DNA of 64,000 bases from Gemmatimonadota bacterium (GTDB taxonomy: Bacteria > JAAXHH01): NCBI GenBank assembly GCA_009838645.1, contig VXRC01000032.1, positions 50,989 through 114,988 of the forward strand. Reading direction: 5' to 3'. Below, one piece after another: positions 34,114-44,000 of the stretch. The position numbers and the translations under genes were made by a program. Each line of letters starts with the position of its first letter. Position 1 is the stretch's first letter. The notes beneath the pieces were generated by a model that was not told the DNA's origin, did no database searches, and saw nothing but the letters and a program-made list of their open reading frames with translations.

Positions 34114-35448
34114 ATGAGCGACAAGCGTCAAAACGGCGAAGCATCCAAGGGCCTGGTGGGCATGTTCACGGCCGAGCGGCAGCGTGAGCAGGACAACACC
34201 ATGGACCGAAGGATCGAGAAGAAGCGCTTCACGCCGCGCCGGATCGCCCTCGGCGGCCTGGCGGCGGCGGTGATCGCCTTCGGAGTCTACGCGCTGCTCA
34301 GCGTCAACCCGTCCTCGCTGAACGTGGACGCCGAGAAGCTGACCCTGGCCCCGGTGACCTACGGCCCCTTCCTCGAGTACATCGTGGAGCAGGGCGCGGT
34401 GATGCCGCTCACTACGATCTACCTGGACGCCGTGGAAGGCGGGCGCGTGGAGGAGGTCTACGTGGAGCAGGGCACCCAGGTCGAGGAAGGCACGGCGATC
34501 CTGCGGCTTTCCAACGCCAACCTGCAATTGAGCGTCATGCAGCGCGAGGCCGAGCTGTTCCGCGAGGTGAACCGGCTCAGGGAGACGCGGGTGACCATGG
34601 GGCAGCGGCGCCTGAGCATGCGCGCCGGACTGGTGGAGACGGAATACCAGTTGCGCCAGGCCGAGCGGGAGCACGCGCGGCAGGACGAGATGTTCAAGGC
34701 GGACCTGACCTCGCGCCAGGATTACGACGAGGCGAAGGACAACCTGGAGTACCTGACGGCCAGGCGGGACGTGACCGTCGAGACCTTGCACCAGGATTCG
34801 CTCTTCCAGACGATCCAGATCCGGCAGCTGGAGGAATCGATCGACCGGCTGCGCCTGAACCTGGAACTCATCAAGCAGAACGAGGAGAACCTGACCATAC
34901 GCGCGCCGATCACGGGCCTTTTGTCCTCGCTCATCGCGGAGGTGGGCGAGTCCAAGCCCGGCGGCGACCGGCTGGGGCAGGTCGACGTGGAGGATGAGTT
35001 CAAGGTGCGCGCGGCCATCGACGAGCATTACATCGCCCGCATCCGGTCCGGCCAGGCCGGTTCCTTCGATTTCGCGGGCGGCACCTACGACCTGGTGATC
35101 AGCCGGGTGTACCCCGAGGTGATCGAGGGGCAGTTCGAGGCGGACATGGAGTTCCCTGAAGGGATGCCGGACGGCCTGCGTCGCGGCCAGACGCTGCAGG
35201 TGCGGGTCGCGCTGGGCGAGCTGGCCGACGCCATGCAGGTGCCCCGGGGCGGTTTCTACCAGAAGACGGGCGGGCGCTGGATCTACGTGCTCGATGAAGC
35301 GGGCGAGGTCGCCGTGCGGCGGCAGATCCGGCTCGGCCGGCAGAACAGCCAGTTCTTCGAGGTGCTGGAAGGCCTCGAGGAGGGCGAAACGGTCATCACC
35401 TCCATGTACGACAACTTCGGCGACATGGAAAGGCTGGTATTACAGTAA
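34114..35448 (+). CDS. HlyD/MacA-type membrane-fusion protein
   Basis: A periplasmic adaptor of 444 aa. One N-terminal membrane helix (residues ~44-63) follows a cytoplasmic stretch. A lipoyl half-motif, a long alpha-helical hairpin (residues ~130-265, glutamate/arginine-rich) and a beta-barrel domain follow. The C-terminal FYQKTGGRWIYVLDEAG and GLEEGETVITSMYDNF match the membrane-proximal domain of the MacA type. Such proteins bridge inner-membrane ABC exporters to outer-membrane channels. It is followed 23 bp later by an ABC ATPase. The start could also be the ATG at 34201; I kept 34114 since it lies 5 bp past the previous stop. Confidence 0.88.
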   Translation: MSDKRQNGEASKGLVGMFTAERQREQDNTMDRRIEKKRFTPRRIALGGLAAAVIAFGVYALLSVNPSSLNVDAEKLTLAPVTYGPFLEYIVEQGAVMPLTTIYLDAVEGGRVEEVYVEQGTQVEEGTAILRLSNANLQLSVMQREAELFREVNRLRETRVTMGQRRLSMRAGLVETEYQLRQAEREHARQDEMFKADLTSRQDYDEAKDNLEYLTARRDVTVETLHQDSLFQTIQIRQLEESIDRLRLNLELIKQNEENLTIRAPITGLLSSLIAEVGESKPGGDRLGQVDVEDEFKVRAAIDEHYIARIRSGQAGSFDFAGGTYDLVISRVYPEVIEGQFEADMEFPEGMPDGLRRGQTLQVRVALGELADAMQVPRGGFYQKTGGRWIYVLDEAGEVAVRRQIRLGRQNSQFFEVLEGLEEGETVITSMYDNFGDMERLVLQ

Positions 35449-35471
35449 TCATCACATCACGGGAGCAAACC

Positions 35472-36146
35472 ATGATCAGGACAGAGCATCTCAAGAAACT
35501 CTACGCCACCGAAGAGGTGGAGACGACGGCGCTGAACGACGTGACCATGGCCGTGGACGAAGGCGAGTTCGTGGCGGTCATGGGTCCCTCGGGCTGCGGC
35601 AAGTCCACCCTGCTCAACATCCTCGGACTCCTCGACAACCCCTCGGGCGGCGAATACCATTTCCTGGACCAGGAAGTGTCCGGCCACTCCGAGCGGCAGC
35701 GGGCCAACCTGCGCAAGGCCAACATCGGTTTCGTCTTCCAGAGCTTCAACCTGATCGACGAGCTGACCGTGTACGAGAACATCGAGCTGCCGCTGATCTA
35801 CCTGGGCGCGTCCAAGCAGGAGCGCAAGGAGCGGGTGGACGCGGCCATGGATCACATGCAGATCCCCCACCGGCGGAACCACTTCCCGCAACAGCTCTCC
35901 GGCGGCCAGCAGCAGCGCGTGGCCGTGGCGCGGGCGGTCATCGGCAATCCAAAGCTGATCCTGGCGGACGAACCGACGGGCAACCTGGATTCGGCCAACG
36001 GTTCCGAGGTGATGGAACTGCTTAATGGGCTCAACGAGGCGGGCACGACCATCATCATGGTGACCCACGACCAGGCGCTGGCCGACCACGCCCACCGGAT
36101 CATCCGTCTCTTCGACGGGCGCATCGTGCAGGAAGCCGCGGCTTAA
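35472..36146 (+). CDS. ABC transporter ATP-binding protein, MacB/LolD type
   Basis: A 224-aa ATPase. Walker A is GPSGCGKST, the signature is LSGGQQQRVAVARA, Walker B is LILADEPTG, and the switch region is VTHD. The length and the DELTVYENIELPL segment match the MacB/LolD/FtsE group, which works with FtsX-type permeases. A good GGAGCAAACC-ATG context precedes the start. A permease would be expected next, but the following gene is a convergent solute-binding protein, so the partner permease must be encoded elsewhere. Confidence 0.93.
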   Translation: MIRTEHLKKLYATEEVETTALNDVTMAVDEGEFVAVMGPSGCGKSTLLNILGLLDNPSGGEYHFLDQEVSGHSERQRANLRKANIGFVFQSFNLIDELTVYENIELPLIYLGASKQERKERVDAAMDHMQIPHRRNHFPQQLSGGQQQRVAVARAVIGNPKLILADEPTGNLDSANGSEVMELLNGLNEAGTTIIMVTHDQALADHAHRIIRLFDGRIVQEAAA

Positions 36147-36176
36147 TCGTGACAGGACCTGGAACTCGGCGAGGAT

Positions 36177-37961
36177 CTACCGGGTGGTCAGCCAGTCCCA
36201 GAAGCCGGTGGTTTCCTTCTTCTGGGCCGTATCCAGGAGTTCTTCCGATATATACAAGGTCGGCATCAGGTTCAGCATCTGGTTGCCCCGCCACGCCCTG
36301 TACCCCCACTTGTTGGTCTCCAGCGCCGCGCCGCGCACGTAAGGCCGCCACATTTCATTGATCAGGGTGTGCCAGAGGAACACGCCGCCCACTTCGCGGA
36401 CCAGGATTTCCTCGGCTTCCCGGTATAATGCGTTGCGCCGATCCGGATCTCCTACCAGCACATTCGCCCGGAGCACCAGATCTTCGAACCGCTCGTTGTA
36501 CCAGGGGTGTCTGCCGTTCGACAGCCACAGCGTGAGCAGGTTGCTGGCATCGACGTAGTCATAGCGGTAGGGGATGAGCGCCAGGGTGAGTTCCTTGGCG
36601 TTCATCGTTTCCGTAAACACCTTCCTTTCCACGTTCCGTACCCCGACCTCGATATTCAGATTTTGCCTCAGCATGGCCTGGACCGCCTCGGCGGCCGTGC
36701 TGTTCACGAAGGTTTCTCCACGCAGCCATATGTTCACGGCCGGGAATCCTTTGCCATTGGGATAACCCGCCTGCGCCAGGAGGTTACGCGCCATTTCCGG
36801 ATCGTAGGCCTGGATGGAAGCCAGCGCTTCTGAGTTGGCCGCGGGAAACCCCGGCGGCGACATGGCGGCGGCCGGCAACGCGATGTCCCGCAGGGCCGAA
36901 CTCATGAGCGAAGCCTGGTCGACGGCGTGGCTGAAAGCCCGGCGCACCCGCCGGTCGTTGAAGGGCGGGTTGTAGGAATCCATCAGTAGATAGTAGGTCT
37001 GGAAATCCACGTAGGTGTTCAGGTGGTCCTCCAAGGCGGGATTGGATTTGACGCGGTTGATTTCGGCCTGGTTGCTCAGCACGATGTAGTCGACTTCGCC
37101 GGCTTCGTAGGCTGCGAGGTAGGGCGGTTGGGCGGCGGCATTGAAGAGTTGCGCGGTGATGCGTTCCAGGAAGGGCTTGTTGGGACCCCGGTACGTGGGA
37201 CTCGGCTCGAGGACGATGCGGTCGTTGATCGTCCATTCCTTGAGCCGGAAGGGACCGCTGCCCATGTGGGTCTCGGCGCGGGTCGACCAGGCCGGGCCGT
37301 ATTTCTCGAACAGGTGGGTGGGGGTCACCCAGCTGTAATTCAAAAGCTCCGGCGCGTAGGGCGTCGGCTGGGTCGTGGTGAAGGCGATGGTGTGCTCGTT
37401 CAGCGCTTCGACGCCCAGCGAGTCCAGCGGCATGCGGCCGGCCACGACTTCTCCCCAGTTTTTGATGGGACGGTAGTACCATTCGAAATCGAAGCCGGTC
37501 TTCGGATCGGCCCAGCGATGGAACGAAGACTCGTAGTCGTAGGCCGTCACGGGCCTCCCGTCGCCGAAAATCAGGTCCTGCTGCAGATGGAAGATCCACG
37601 TGAGGCCGTCTTCGGTCACCTCCCAGTGCGTGGCCGCGGCGGGGAGCAGGTTGAAGTCCCGGTCGACCCGGGTCAGCGGCTCGTTCGTAATGGCGAAACC
37701 GAAGACCTTCTGGTAGGAGGAGACGGCCCGGTCCATGAACCGGTTGTTCAGTTCGAAGGTCCGGAGGTGCTGGTGTTCCGGCGGTGCGGCGTCCCGGGGG
37801 AGCGTGACGCCCACGGAATTCACTTGAGCCGGTTCATCCTGGCCGGATGGGTCGGCGACGGCGAGGCCCAATAGCGAGAAATACAGGAGTGCCGCCGAGC
37901 CTGTCAATACAACCGCGGAGGCGAGAATACCCAATGTTCTTATGTTTGATGGCATGCCCAT
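36177..37961 (-). CDS. Peptide-type ABC transporter substrate-binding protein (SBP family 5), copy 1
   Basis: A periplasmic family 5 (oligopeptide/dipeptide-type) binding protein of 594 aa. The N-terminal hydrophobic segment (LGILASAVVLTGSAALLYFSL) is a signal or anchor. The body has the family signatures NEPLTRVDRDF, GLTWIFHLQQDLIFGDG, GSGPFRLKEW and RRAFSHAVDQ. I chose the ATG at 37961 (another at 37955) because the 73 codons upstream in the same frame only overlap the end of the neighbouring paralogue out of frame. It is a tandem paralogue of the next gene. No permease or ATPase genes of the Dpp/Opp type are nearby. The substrate is unknown. Confidence 0.9.
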   Translation of the reverse strand: MGMPSNIRTLGILASAVVLTGSAALLYFSLLGLAVADPSGQDEPAQVNSVGVTLPRDAAPPEHQHLRTFELNNRFMDRAVSSYQKVFGFAITNEPLTRVDRDFNLLPAAATHWEVTEDGLTWIFHLQQDLIFGDGRPVTAYDYESSFHRWADPKTGFDFEWYYRPIKNWGEVVAGRMPLDSLGVEALNEHTIAFTTTQPTPYAPELLNYSWVTPTHLFEKYGPAWSTRAETHMGSGPFRLKEWTINDRIVLEPSPTYRGPNKPFLERITAQLFNAAAQPPYLAAYEAGEVDYIVLSNQAEINRVKSNPALEDHLNTYVDFQTYYLLMDSYNPPFNDRRVRRAFSHAVDQASLMSSALRDIALPAAAMSPPGFPAANSEALASIQAYDPEMARNLLAQAGYPNGKGFPAVNIWLRGETFVNSTAAEAVQAMLRQNLNIEVGVRNVERKVFTETMNAKELTLALIPYRYDYVDASNLLTLWLSNGRHPWYNERFEDLVLRANVLVGDPDRRNALYREAEEILVREVGGVFLWHTLINEMWRPYVRGAALETNKWGYRAWRGNQMLNLMPTLYISEELLDTAQKKETTGFWDWLTTR

Positions 37962-38026
37962 GCAGCGGACCGATCTGATGATTGAAGCGGTGAGCCAGGT
38001 CCCGTCATACGTACAGTCGGCCAGCT

Positions 38027-39808
38027 TCAATGTCCGGCCGGCATGCGCGACGTCGTTTCCCGGGACACTTCCTCTGTAATATAAATCGTCGTCATCAGGT
38101 TCAGCATCTGGTTTCCACGCCAGGCCCTGTAGCCCGATTCGTTCGGTTCCAGGGCTTCGCCGCGGACATAGGGCCGCCACATCTCATTGACCAGGTCGTG
38201 CCAGAGGAACACGCCGCCCACGTCGCGGACCAGGATTTCTTCTGCTTCATGATAGAGTTGCGCCCGGCGGCCAGGATCGTCCACCAGGTGGTTGGCCCGT
38301 TCGACGAGTTCCTCGAACCGGTCGTTGCGCCAAGGATGGCGGCCGCGGGACAACCACAGGTTGAGCAGGTTGCTGGGGTCCAGGTAGTCCCAACCGTAGG
38401 CGAGCATGGAAAAGGGGATCTCCTTGGCGTTCAGTGCTTCCGTGTAGACCTTCCGTTCCACGTTCAGCACCTCGACCTCGATATTCAGGTTCTGCTTCAA
38501 CATGGCCTGTATGGCCTCGGCAGCCACTTTTCTCAGGTAGGTCTCGCCGCGCAGCCACATGGCCATCACCGGGAACCCCTTGCCGTCTGGATAACCCGCT
38601 TCCGCGAGCAGGTTGCGGGCCCTTTCCGGGTCGAATCGCTGAATGTCAGCCAGTAATGTGGGGTGGGCGGCGGGGAAACCCTCCGGCATCATCGATACGG
38701 CGGGAACCGCGATATCCTTCAGAGCCGACTTCATGATGGCCGGCTGGTCGATGGCGTGGCTGATCGCCTGGCGGACGCGAAGGTCTTCGAAGGGGGGAAC
38801 GCGGGTATCCATGAAAAGATAGTACGTGGTGAAATTGGTATAGGTGTTGAGGTGGTTTCGCAGCACCGGGTCGGACCGGACCCGGTTGATCTCCGCTGGG
38901 TTGTTCAGCAGGACGTAGTCGACTTCGCCCGCCTCGTAGGAGGCGAGAAAGGGCGGCTGTGCCGCGGCATTGTACAACCGGGCGATGATCCGCTCCAGAT
39001 AGGGCGTGCTGGGTCCGGGGTAGAGGGGATTCGGTTCGAGGACGATGCGGTCATTGATTGTCCACTCCTTGAGCCGGTAGGGGCCGTACCCGATGTGGGT
39101 TTCGGGTTTGGTGGACCAGGCCGCGCCGTACTTCTCGAATTGGTGGGTGGGTGTCACCCAGCTGTAGTTGAGCAGATGCGGCGCGAATGGCGCGGGCCGC
39201 GTGGTCGTGAAGGCGATGGTGTGCGAATCCAGCGCCTCGACGCCCAGCGAGTCCAGCGGCATCTTCCGCGCGACGACCGCGCCCCAGTTCCTGATGGGCC
39301 GGTAATACCATTCGAAATCGAAGCCGACGTCCGGGTCCGCCCATCGCCGGAACGTGTCCGCGTAATCGTAGGCGGTTACGGGCTTTCCGTCGCCGAAAAC
39401 CATATCCTTCCGGAGATGGAAGATCCAGGTGCGGCCGTCCTCGGTCACCTCCCAGCGGGTGGCCGCGGCAGGCACCAGGTTGAAATTGCGATCGACCCGG
39501 GTAAGGGGTTCGTTCGTCAGGGCGAACCCGAAGGACTTCTGGTAGGAGGACGTAGCCCGGTCCATGTACCGGTTGTTCAGCTCGAAGGTCCGCAGAATCT
39601 GCCGAGAGGGCGGCGCGGCGTCCGGAGGGAGCGTCACGCCGACGGAATTGACCAGGCCTGCGGGATCAGGTTGGTCGTGGGAACCAGGCCGGCCAGGCGA
39701 CACAGGCTGGTCAGGCGACCCTTTTGGGCCGGACAGTGCGTCCGACGCCAGGGCGACGGCCATCATCAGCAAAGACGCAGGGAGCAACAGGCAGATCTTC
39801 GATCGCAT
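38027..39808 (-). CDS. Peptide-type ABC transporter substrate-binding protein (SBP family 5), copy 2
   Basis: A 593-aa paralogue of the downstream gene. They are clearly similar over the whole length: NSVGVTLP-x-DAAPP, TFELNNR-x-MDRA, FDFEWYYRPI-x-NWG and YRAWRGNQMLNLM occur in both. The signal peptide is MRSKICLLLPASLLMMAVALA. A proline/glycine/aspartate-rich linker with imperfect repeats (PVSPGRPGSHDQPDPAG) follows and is absent from copy 1. It starts 11 bp after the M23 peptidase stop, so both are probably in one unit. The pair likely differ in substrate range. Confidence 0.9.
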   Translation of the reverse strand: MRSKICLLLPASLLMMAVALASDALSGPKGSPDQPVSPGRPGSHDQPDPAGLVNSVGVTLPPDAAPPSRQILRTFELNNRYMDRATSSYQKSFGFALTNEPLTRVDRNFNLVPAAATRWEVTEDGRTWIFHLRKDMVFGDGKPVTAYDYADTFRRWADPDVGFDFEWYYRPIRNWGAVVARKMPLDSLGVEALDSHTIAFTTTRPAPFAPHLLNYSWVTPTHQFEKYGAAWSTKPETHIGYGPYRLKEWTINDRIVLEPNPLYPGPSTPYLERIIARLYNAAAQPPFLASYEAGEVDYVLLNNPAEINRVRSDPVLRNHLNTYTNFTTYYLFMDTRVPPFEDLRVRQAISHAIDQPAIMKSALKDIAVPAVSMMPEGFPAAHPTLLADIQRFDPERARNLLAEAGYPDGKGFPVMAMWLRGETYLRKVAAEAIQAMLKQNLNIEVEVLNVERKVYTEALNAKEIPFSMLAYGWDYLDPSNLLNLWLSRGRHPWRNDRFEELVERANHLVDDPGRRAQLYHEAEEILVRDVGGVFLWHDLVNEMWRPYVRGEALEPNESGYRAWRGNQMLNLMTTIYITEEVSRETTSRMPAGH

Positions 39809-39819
39809 GACTACCCCGT

Positions 39820-40851
39820 TCAGCCGTCATTCGGATTACGTACCTCGACGGGCTTCCGGTACAGCATGGCCAGGATCTCGGTGAACTGAAGCGGACTGAC
39901 CCCCACTCCGTTTACGCTCACCGTCCAGTGCAGGTGTGCGGCGGTCACCCGGCCAGTGGCCCCCGACAGTCCCAGCAGTTGTCCCCGGGACACTTCGTCC
40001 CCTGTCTTCACATACAGCCGGCTCATGTGCGAATACCCGGTGTGGATGCCCATGCCGTGTTCGATCAGGACATGGTTGCCCGAATAGAACAGGTTCTGCG
40101 CCAGTTTGACCACGCCGGACTGGGCGGCGTACAGGGGCGTGCCCTCGTAGGCACGCAGGTCGAGGCCGCCGTGATAGCTGCGAAGCTGTCCGTTGAACAC
40201 CCTTCGAGTCCCGTACGGGCTGGTGATGGTCTTCTTCTCCACGGGGTAACGGAACGTGTCTTCCATCATCACCGTATCCCGTACCGCCTCGTACGCAGCG
40301 GCGATGATCTTCTGTTCCCGCGCGATGCGCCGGAAGTCCGTGACCGAAGGCGTAACCCGGCTCTGCGGCACGCCGCGGATCTGCTCCGACCGGTAAGGGC
40401 CGGCGACGATGGTGAAGGGCAGTTCCCTATCGAATATCCGGTCGCTTTCGGTCCACTCCACGTGCACCGTGTCGGGTCCCGGCGCCGCACGATAGGGAAT
40501 GCCGATCAGGGCGAACAATACTCCTTCGGGCGCGGTCGGATGAGAGTACAGGCGATGGATCCGGGCACCCGTCGAAACGGTCAGATCGGCCACGCGTCCG
40601 GCCGGGCCAGCGCGCTCGATCCGAACCACCGGTAGGTCGGCCCGCTCTTCCGGATGATCGGCCACGCGCCCGGCTTCCTCGCCGGGACCGTCAGGGATGC
40701 ACTGCAGCAAAAGGGTGTGGCCGTTCGCCACCCGCCCATCGGAAAGGTGCAGCGAGAAAGCCCGCTCTCCCAGATAGGCCCGTGGTGCGTGGAAGAAGGT
40801 CTCACCGCCAAGGCAGACGGCGGTCAGCGCCAGGGCAAGAACGAGATTCAT
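39820..40851 (-). CDS. M23-family metallopeptidase (LytM-type cell-wall hydrolase)
   Basis: An exported peptidase of 343 aa. The signal peptide is MNLVLALALTAVCLGG. The first ~200 residues are beta-rich and unassigned. The C-terminal M23 domain has all zinc ligands: the HGGLDL histidine/aspartate pair, the YSHMS histidine, and HLHW. M23 enzymes cut peptide cross-links in peptidoglycan; with intact ligands it should be an active hydrolase rather than an EnvC-type activator. I chose the ATG at 40851 because the signal peptide begins there. It heads the unit with the two solute-binding proteins. Confidence 0.87.
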   Translation of the reverse strand: MNLVLALALTAVCLGGETFFHAPRAYLGERAFSLHLSDGRVANGHTLLLQCIPDGPGEEAGRVADHPEERADLPVVRIERAGPAGRVADLTVSTGARIHRLYSHPTAPEGVLFALIGIPYRAAPGPDTVHVEWTESDRIFDRELPFTIVAGPYRSEQIRGVPQSRVTPSVTDFRRIAREQKIIAAAYEAVRDTVMMEDTFRYPVEKKTITSPYGTRRVFNGQLRSYHGGLDLRAYEGTPLYAAQSGVVKLAQNLFYSGNHVLIEHGMGIHTGYSHMSRLYVKTGDEVSRGQLLGLSGATGRVTAAHLHWTVSVNGVGVSPLQFTEILAMLYRKPVEVRNPNDG

Positions 40852-41033
40852 GGAACCGGGCTGGAATCCGGGTCGGTCCGGGTCGATCCGGGTGTACAAA
40901 GGGACCGGTCTCGACGACATCCCCGATCTGGACGACACGACCGATCCGGGCTATACCTGATCATTATAACCATTGCGCCGTTCCAAAAACAGTTTTTTGA
41001 ACCGGCCGCCGGGGCTTCGGCAGGCGACCTTCG

Positions 41034-44000
41034 CTACCGGGGATTCCAATCCGGGATGCCGCGGCTGACCCGGATTTCGAAATCTCCGTCCGGCGGCACG
41101 CGCCGGGCGAACGCGGGTGAGCCGCCCTGGTCGGGCCAGTCCCGGAGGATACCGCGGACCGCTCCAGTCGTCCGGTCCAACATGATCGCGGCGGCCGGCC
41201 CTCCGGCGGCCGGCCCTCCGTTACGATCCATCGTCGTCAAATCGTCCGGACCGGATAGCGCGATACGATGCAATCGATCGAGCCAGTCCGCCTGGACGGG
41301 AAGCACAAAGGCGAAAACGCTTCCGGCCCCGTCCGCGATTTCCGTCGCGCCGAAGGACAGCGCGAACAGCGTGTTCCCCGCTCCGTCTTCACCGGTGAGG
41401 CGATATGGACCGCCGGTCTCCGGCAGGACGGGCGGGGCGTCGACCGCGAAAGCAGGATGGAGAACGGTTTCCCCCAGGTCATTCACTTCGCCCCATAGCA
41501 GCAGGTTGGTCGCGGAAGCGGCGCGCGCCGCCGGAACGGGTCTTTCCGAGGACCTCCGGTAGATCAGCGCCTTGACGAAGTGGAAATCGCTGATCCATCC
41601 GGGAGGGCAGTAACTCATCAGGTCGTGGTTCCGCGGCGACACCAGCGATCCCGACAGGACGTCGTAGCCCCATGCGCCGGTAGTCCCGTCGGCGTAAGGG
41701 TAGTCGGGGTCCAGGCCGGCCGGACCGCCGCACGGTGCGTGCCTCAAGTTCATGTTGTGTCCGAGTTCATGGGCTATGGTATATCCGTCCAGTGCCGACA
41801 CACCGATTTTACCGGGGATGACGGCGACGCCCACGCGTTCGCTGGCAGGGAGGATAGCCATATAGTGTCCCCGGGCGCCGTCCAGGATGCGAACCACAAA
41901 GACCTCGATCAGGATCGATATGGTGTTCTTCGCCTCGGAGGCCACCGAAGTCCACACGGGTTCGCGGACATTCAGATGGAAATCACCTACCGGCAACGTT
42001 TCCCGGGTCATCCTGAACAGTTCGTCATCCGGCGACAGGCCCGCGGCGTAATCCGCGAGCGTCCGGTCAGGATTCCACGTCCACAGAAACGGGACCAGGG
42101 TGAGGTCGAGGGGCGGCACCTCCGACACCTCCAGGGCCAGCCGACCGGCAGGCGGCAGGCGGCGATCGACGACCGAAACGGAATCGATTTCTATCACCAT
42201 TTCCAGGCCCGGCCGAACCACATAGGCCGGAATATGGGCGTTGGATGACGCCGCGAGGTCACCCTCCTCAGGACGGTCCGGCAGGCTGTAGTCTCCGCCC
42301 GGTATCTCGGCCGTGTACACCGGAAGATTGTTCCGGTAGAACGTAGCGCGTACCGGCGGCCGTTTTGCGTCGGCCATGCCGCCGTTCGTTACGAAGACGC
42401 GGAGGAGCGCGGGCTTGCCGGCAACCAGCGGCACCCGGTTTTCGAGGGACTGCACCGCCTGCGTGAGATACGCCGACGCAACGCGCGCGACGGGGTCGCC
42501 ACAGTCGGAAACGCGCCTTTCGTCTATATTCCGCAACCACGTCTGGGTCTCGACGTCCCGGGACGCGCATAGTCGCGTGCCGGCCAGCAGCAAAGATGCC
42601 AGGTCGAGGTCGAGAAAGGTGCGCGGCAACGGCCCCGAAAGTGCGGCATTGTGGGAAAGACTCAGCGTCCTCAGCTCTCCGAGTGCTCCCAACTCGGACG
42701 GGACCGACCCGCTCATCCGATTCGACGCCAGGCTTAGCGTGACGAGATTGGCCAGCCTTCCCAGTTCCGGTGGAACGGGGCCAGTAAGCCCGTTGGTGGA
42801 GAGGTTCAGTTCCTCGAGGTTTGCCAGTCTTCCCAGTTCGGGTGGAACGAGGCCCGTCAACGCATTGTAGGAGAGATCCAGTTCCTCGAGGTCCGCCAGT
42901 TGTCCCAGACCCGGCGGAACGGAGCCCGTCAACTCGTTTCTGCCGAGCTCGAGTGCGACGAGGTTTCGGAGGCGCCCCAATTCAGGTGGAACGGACCCAG
43001 TCAGTCCATTGACGGCAAAGTTGAGGACGGTGAGGTCTGCCAGTCGTGCCAGTTCCGGGGGAACAGGACCCGTAAACCGGTTGGATGAAAGCTCCATTCG
43101 TCCGAGACTGAGGAGGTTTCCCAAATCCTGTGGAAGGGTTCCGTGTAACCGGTTGAGCCTGAGATCGAGGACGGTGAGTCGGTCGAGTCGTCCCAGTTCG
43201 GGTGGAACGGTACCAGTCAATCCATTGGCGGAGAGATCGAGGATGGAGAGGGCGGCCAGTTGTCCCAGTTCGGGTGGAATAGGGCCCGTCAGCAGGTTCA
43301 CAGAGAGATCCAACGTAGCGAGCCGGTCGAGGCGCGCGAGTTCGGGCGGAATGTGCCCCGTCAGGCCGTTTCCGATCAGACGCAACGTTTCCAGACGGTC
43401 CATCAGCGCCAGTTCCGGAGGCAGTCGCCCCTTAAGGTTATTGTACCCCAGGTCGATGGAGGTTACATGCCCTCCGGCGTCGGTCTCGACGCCGTGCCAG
43501 TCTCGCAACGGGGCTTCGCTGAGCCAGTTGGCGGCCTCCTTCCAGTACGCGCCGCCCGTTTCGCCGTATAGCGCAGTCAACGCCACCCGGTCGGGGGAGA
43601 CGGCGGCGGGACAGCCGCCCACCCGTACGTCCCCGACTGTGGCCAGCCAGGCCTGGTAAGCGGGGTCCTGCGGCGCGCAAAGCCTCGTTCCGCCCAAATT
43701 GAGGACCGTCAGGCCGAGATCAACCAGCGACGCAGGCAGCGGTCCCTTCAGCCCGGGGTTGTTCGACAGGTCCAATACGCCCATAGACCGGAGATCGCCC
43801 AGCCGGGACGGCAGCGTTCCACTCAGATTGTTGTCTTCCAGGTCCAGACCCGTTACCTGGCCCAGGTCATTGGTGGCGACGCCGTGCCAGGCGTTCACGG
43901 GCGCGGCGGTGAGCCAGTTGTTCCGTTCGGTCCAGCTTCCCCCGTCCGCCGCGTTGTACAACGCGATCAGCGCGCTCCGCTCCATGTCCTCGCAGTTGTC

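Noticed and set aside
37962..38180. A 73-residue N-terminal extension of the first solute-binding protein
   Set aside because: Most of it overlaps the 3' end of the paralogue in another frame, and a signal-like helix begins after the ATG at 37961.
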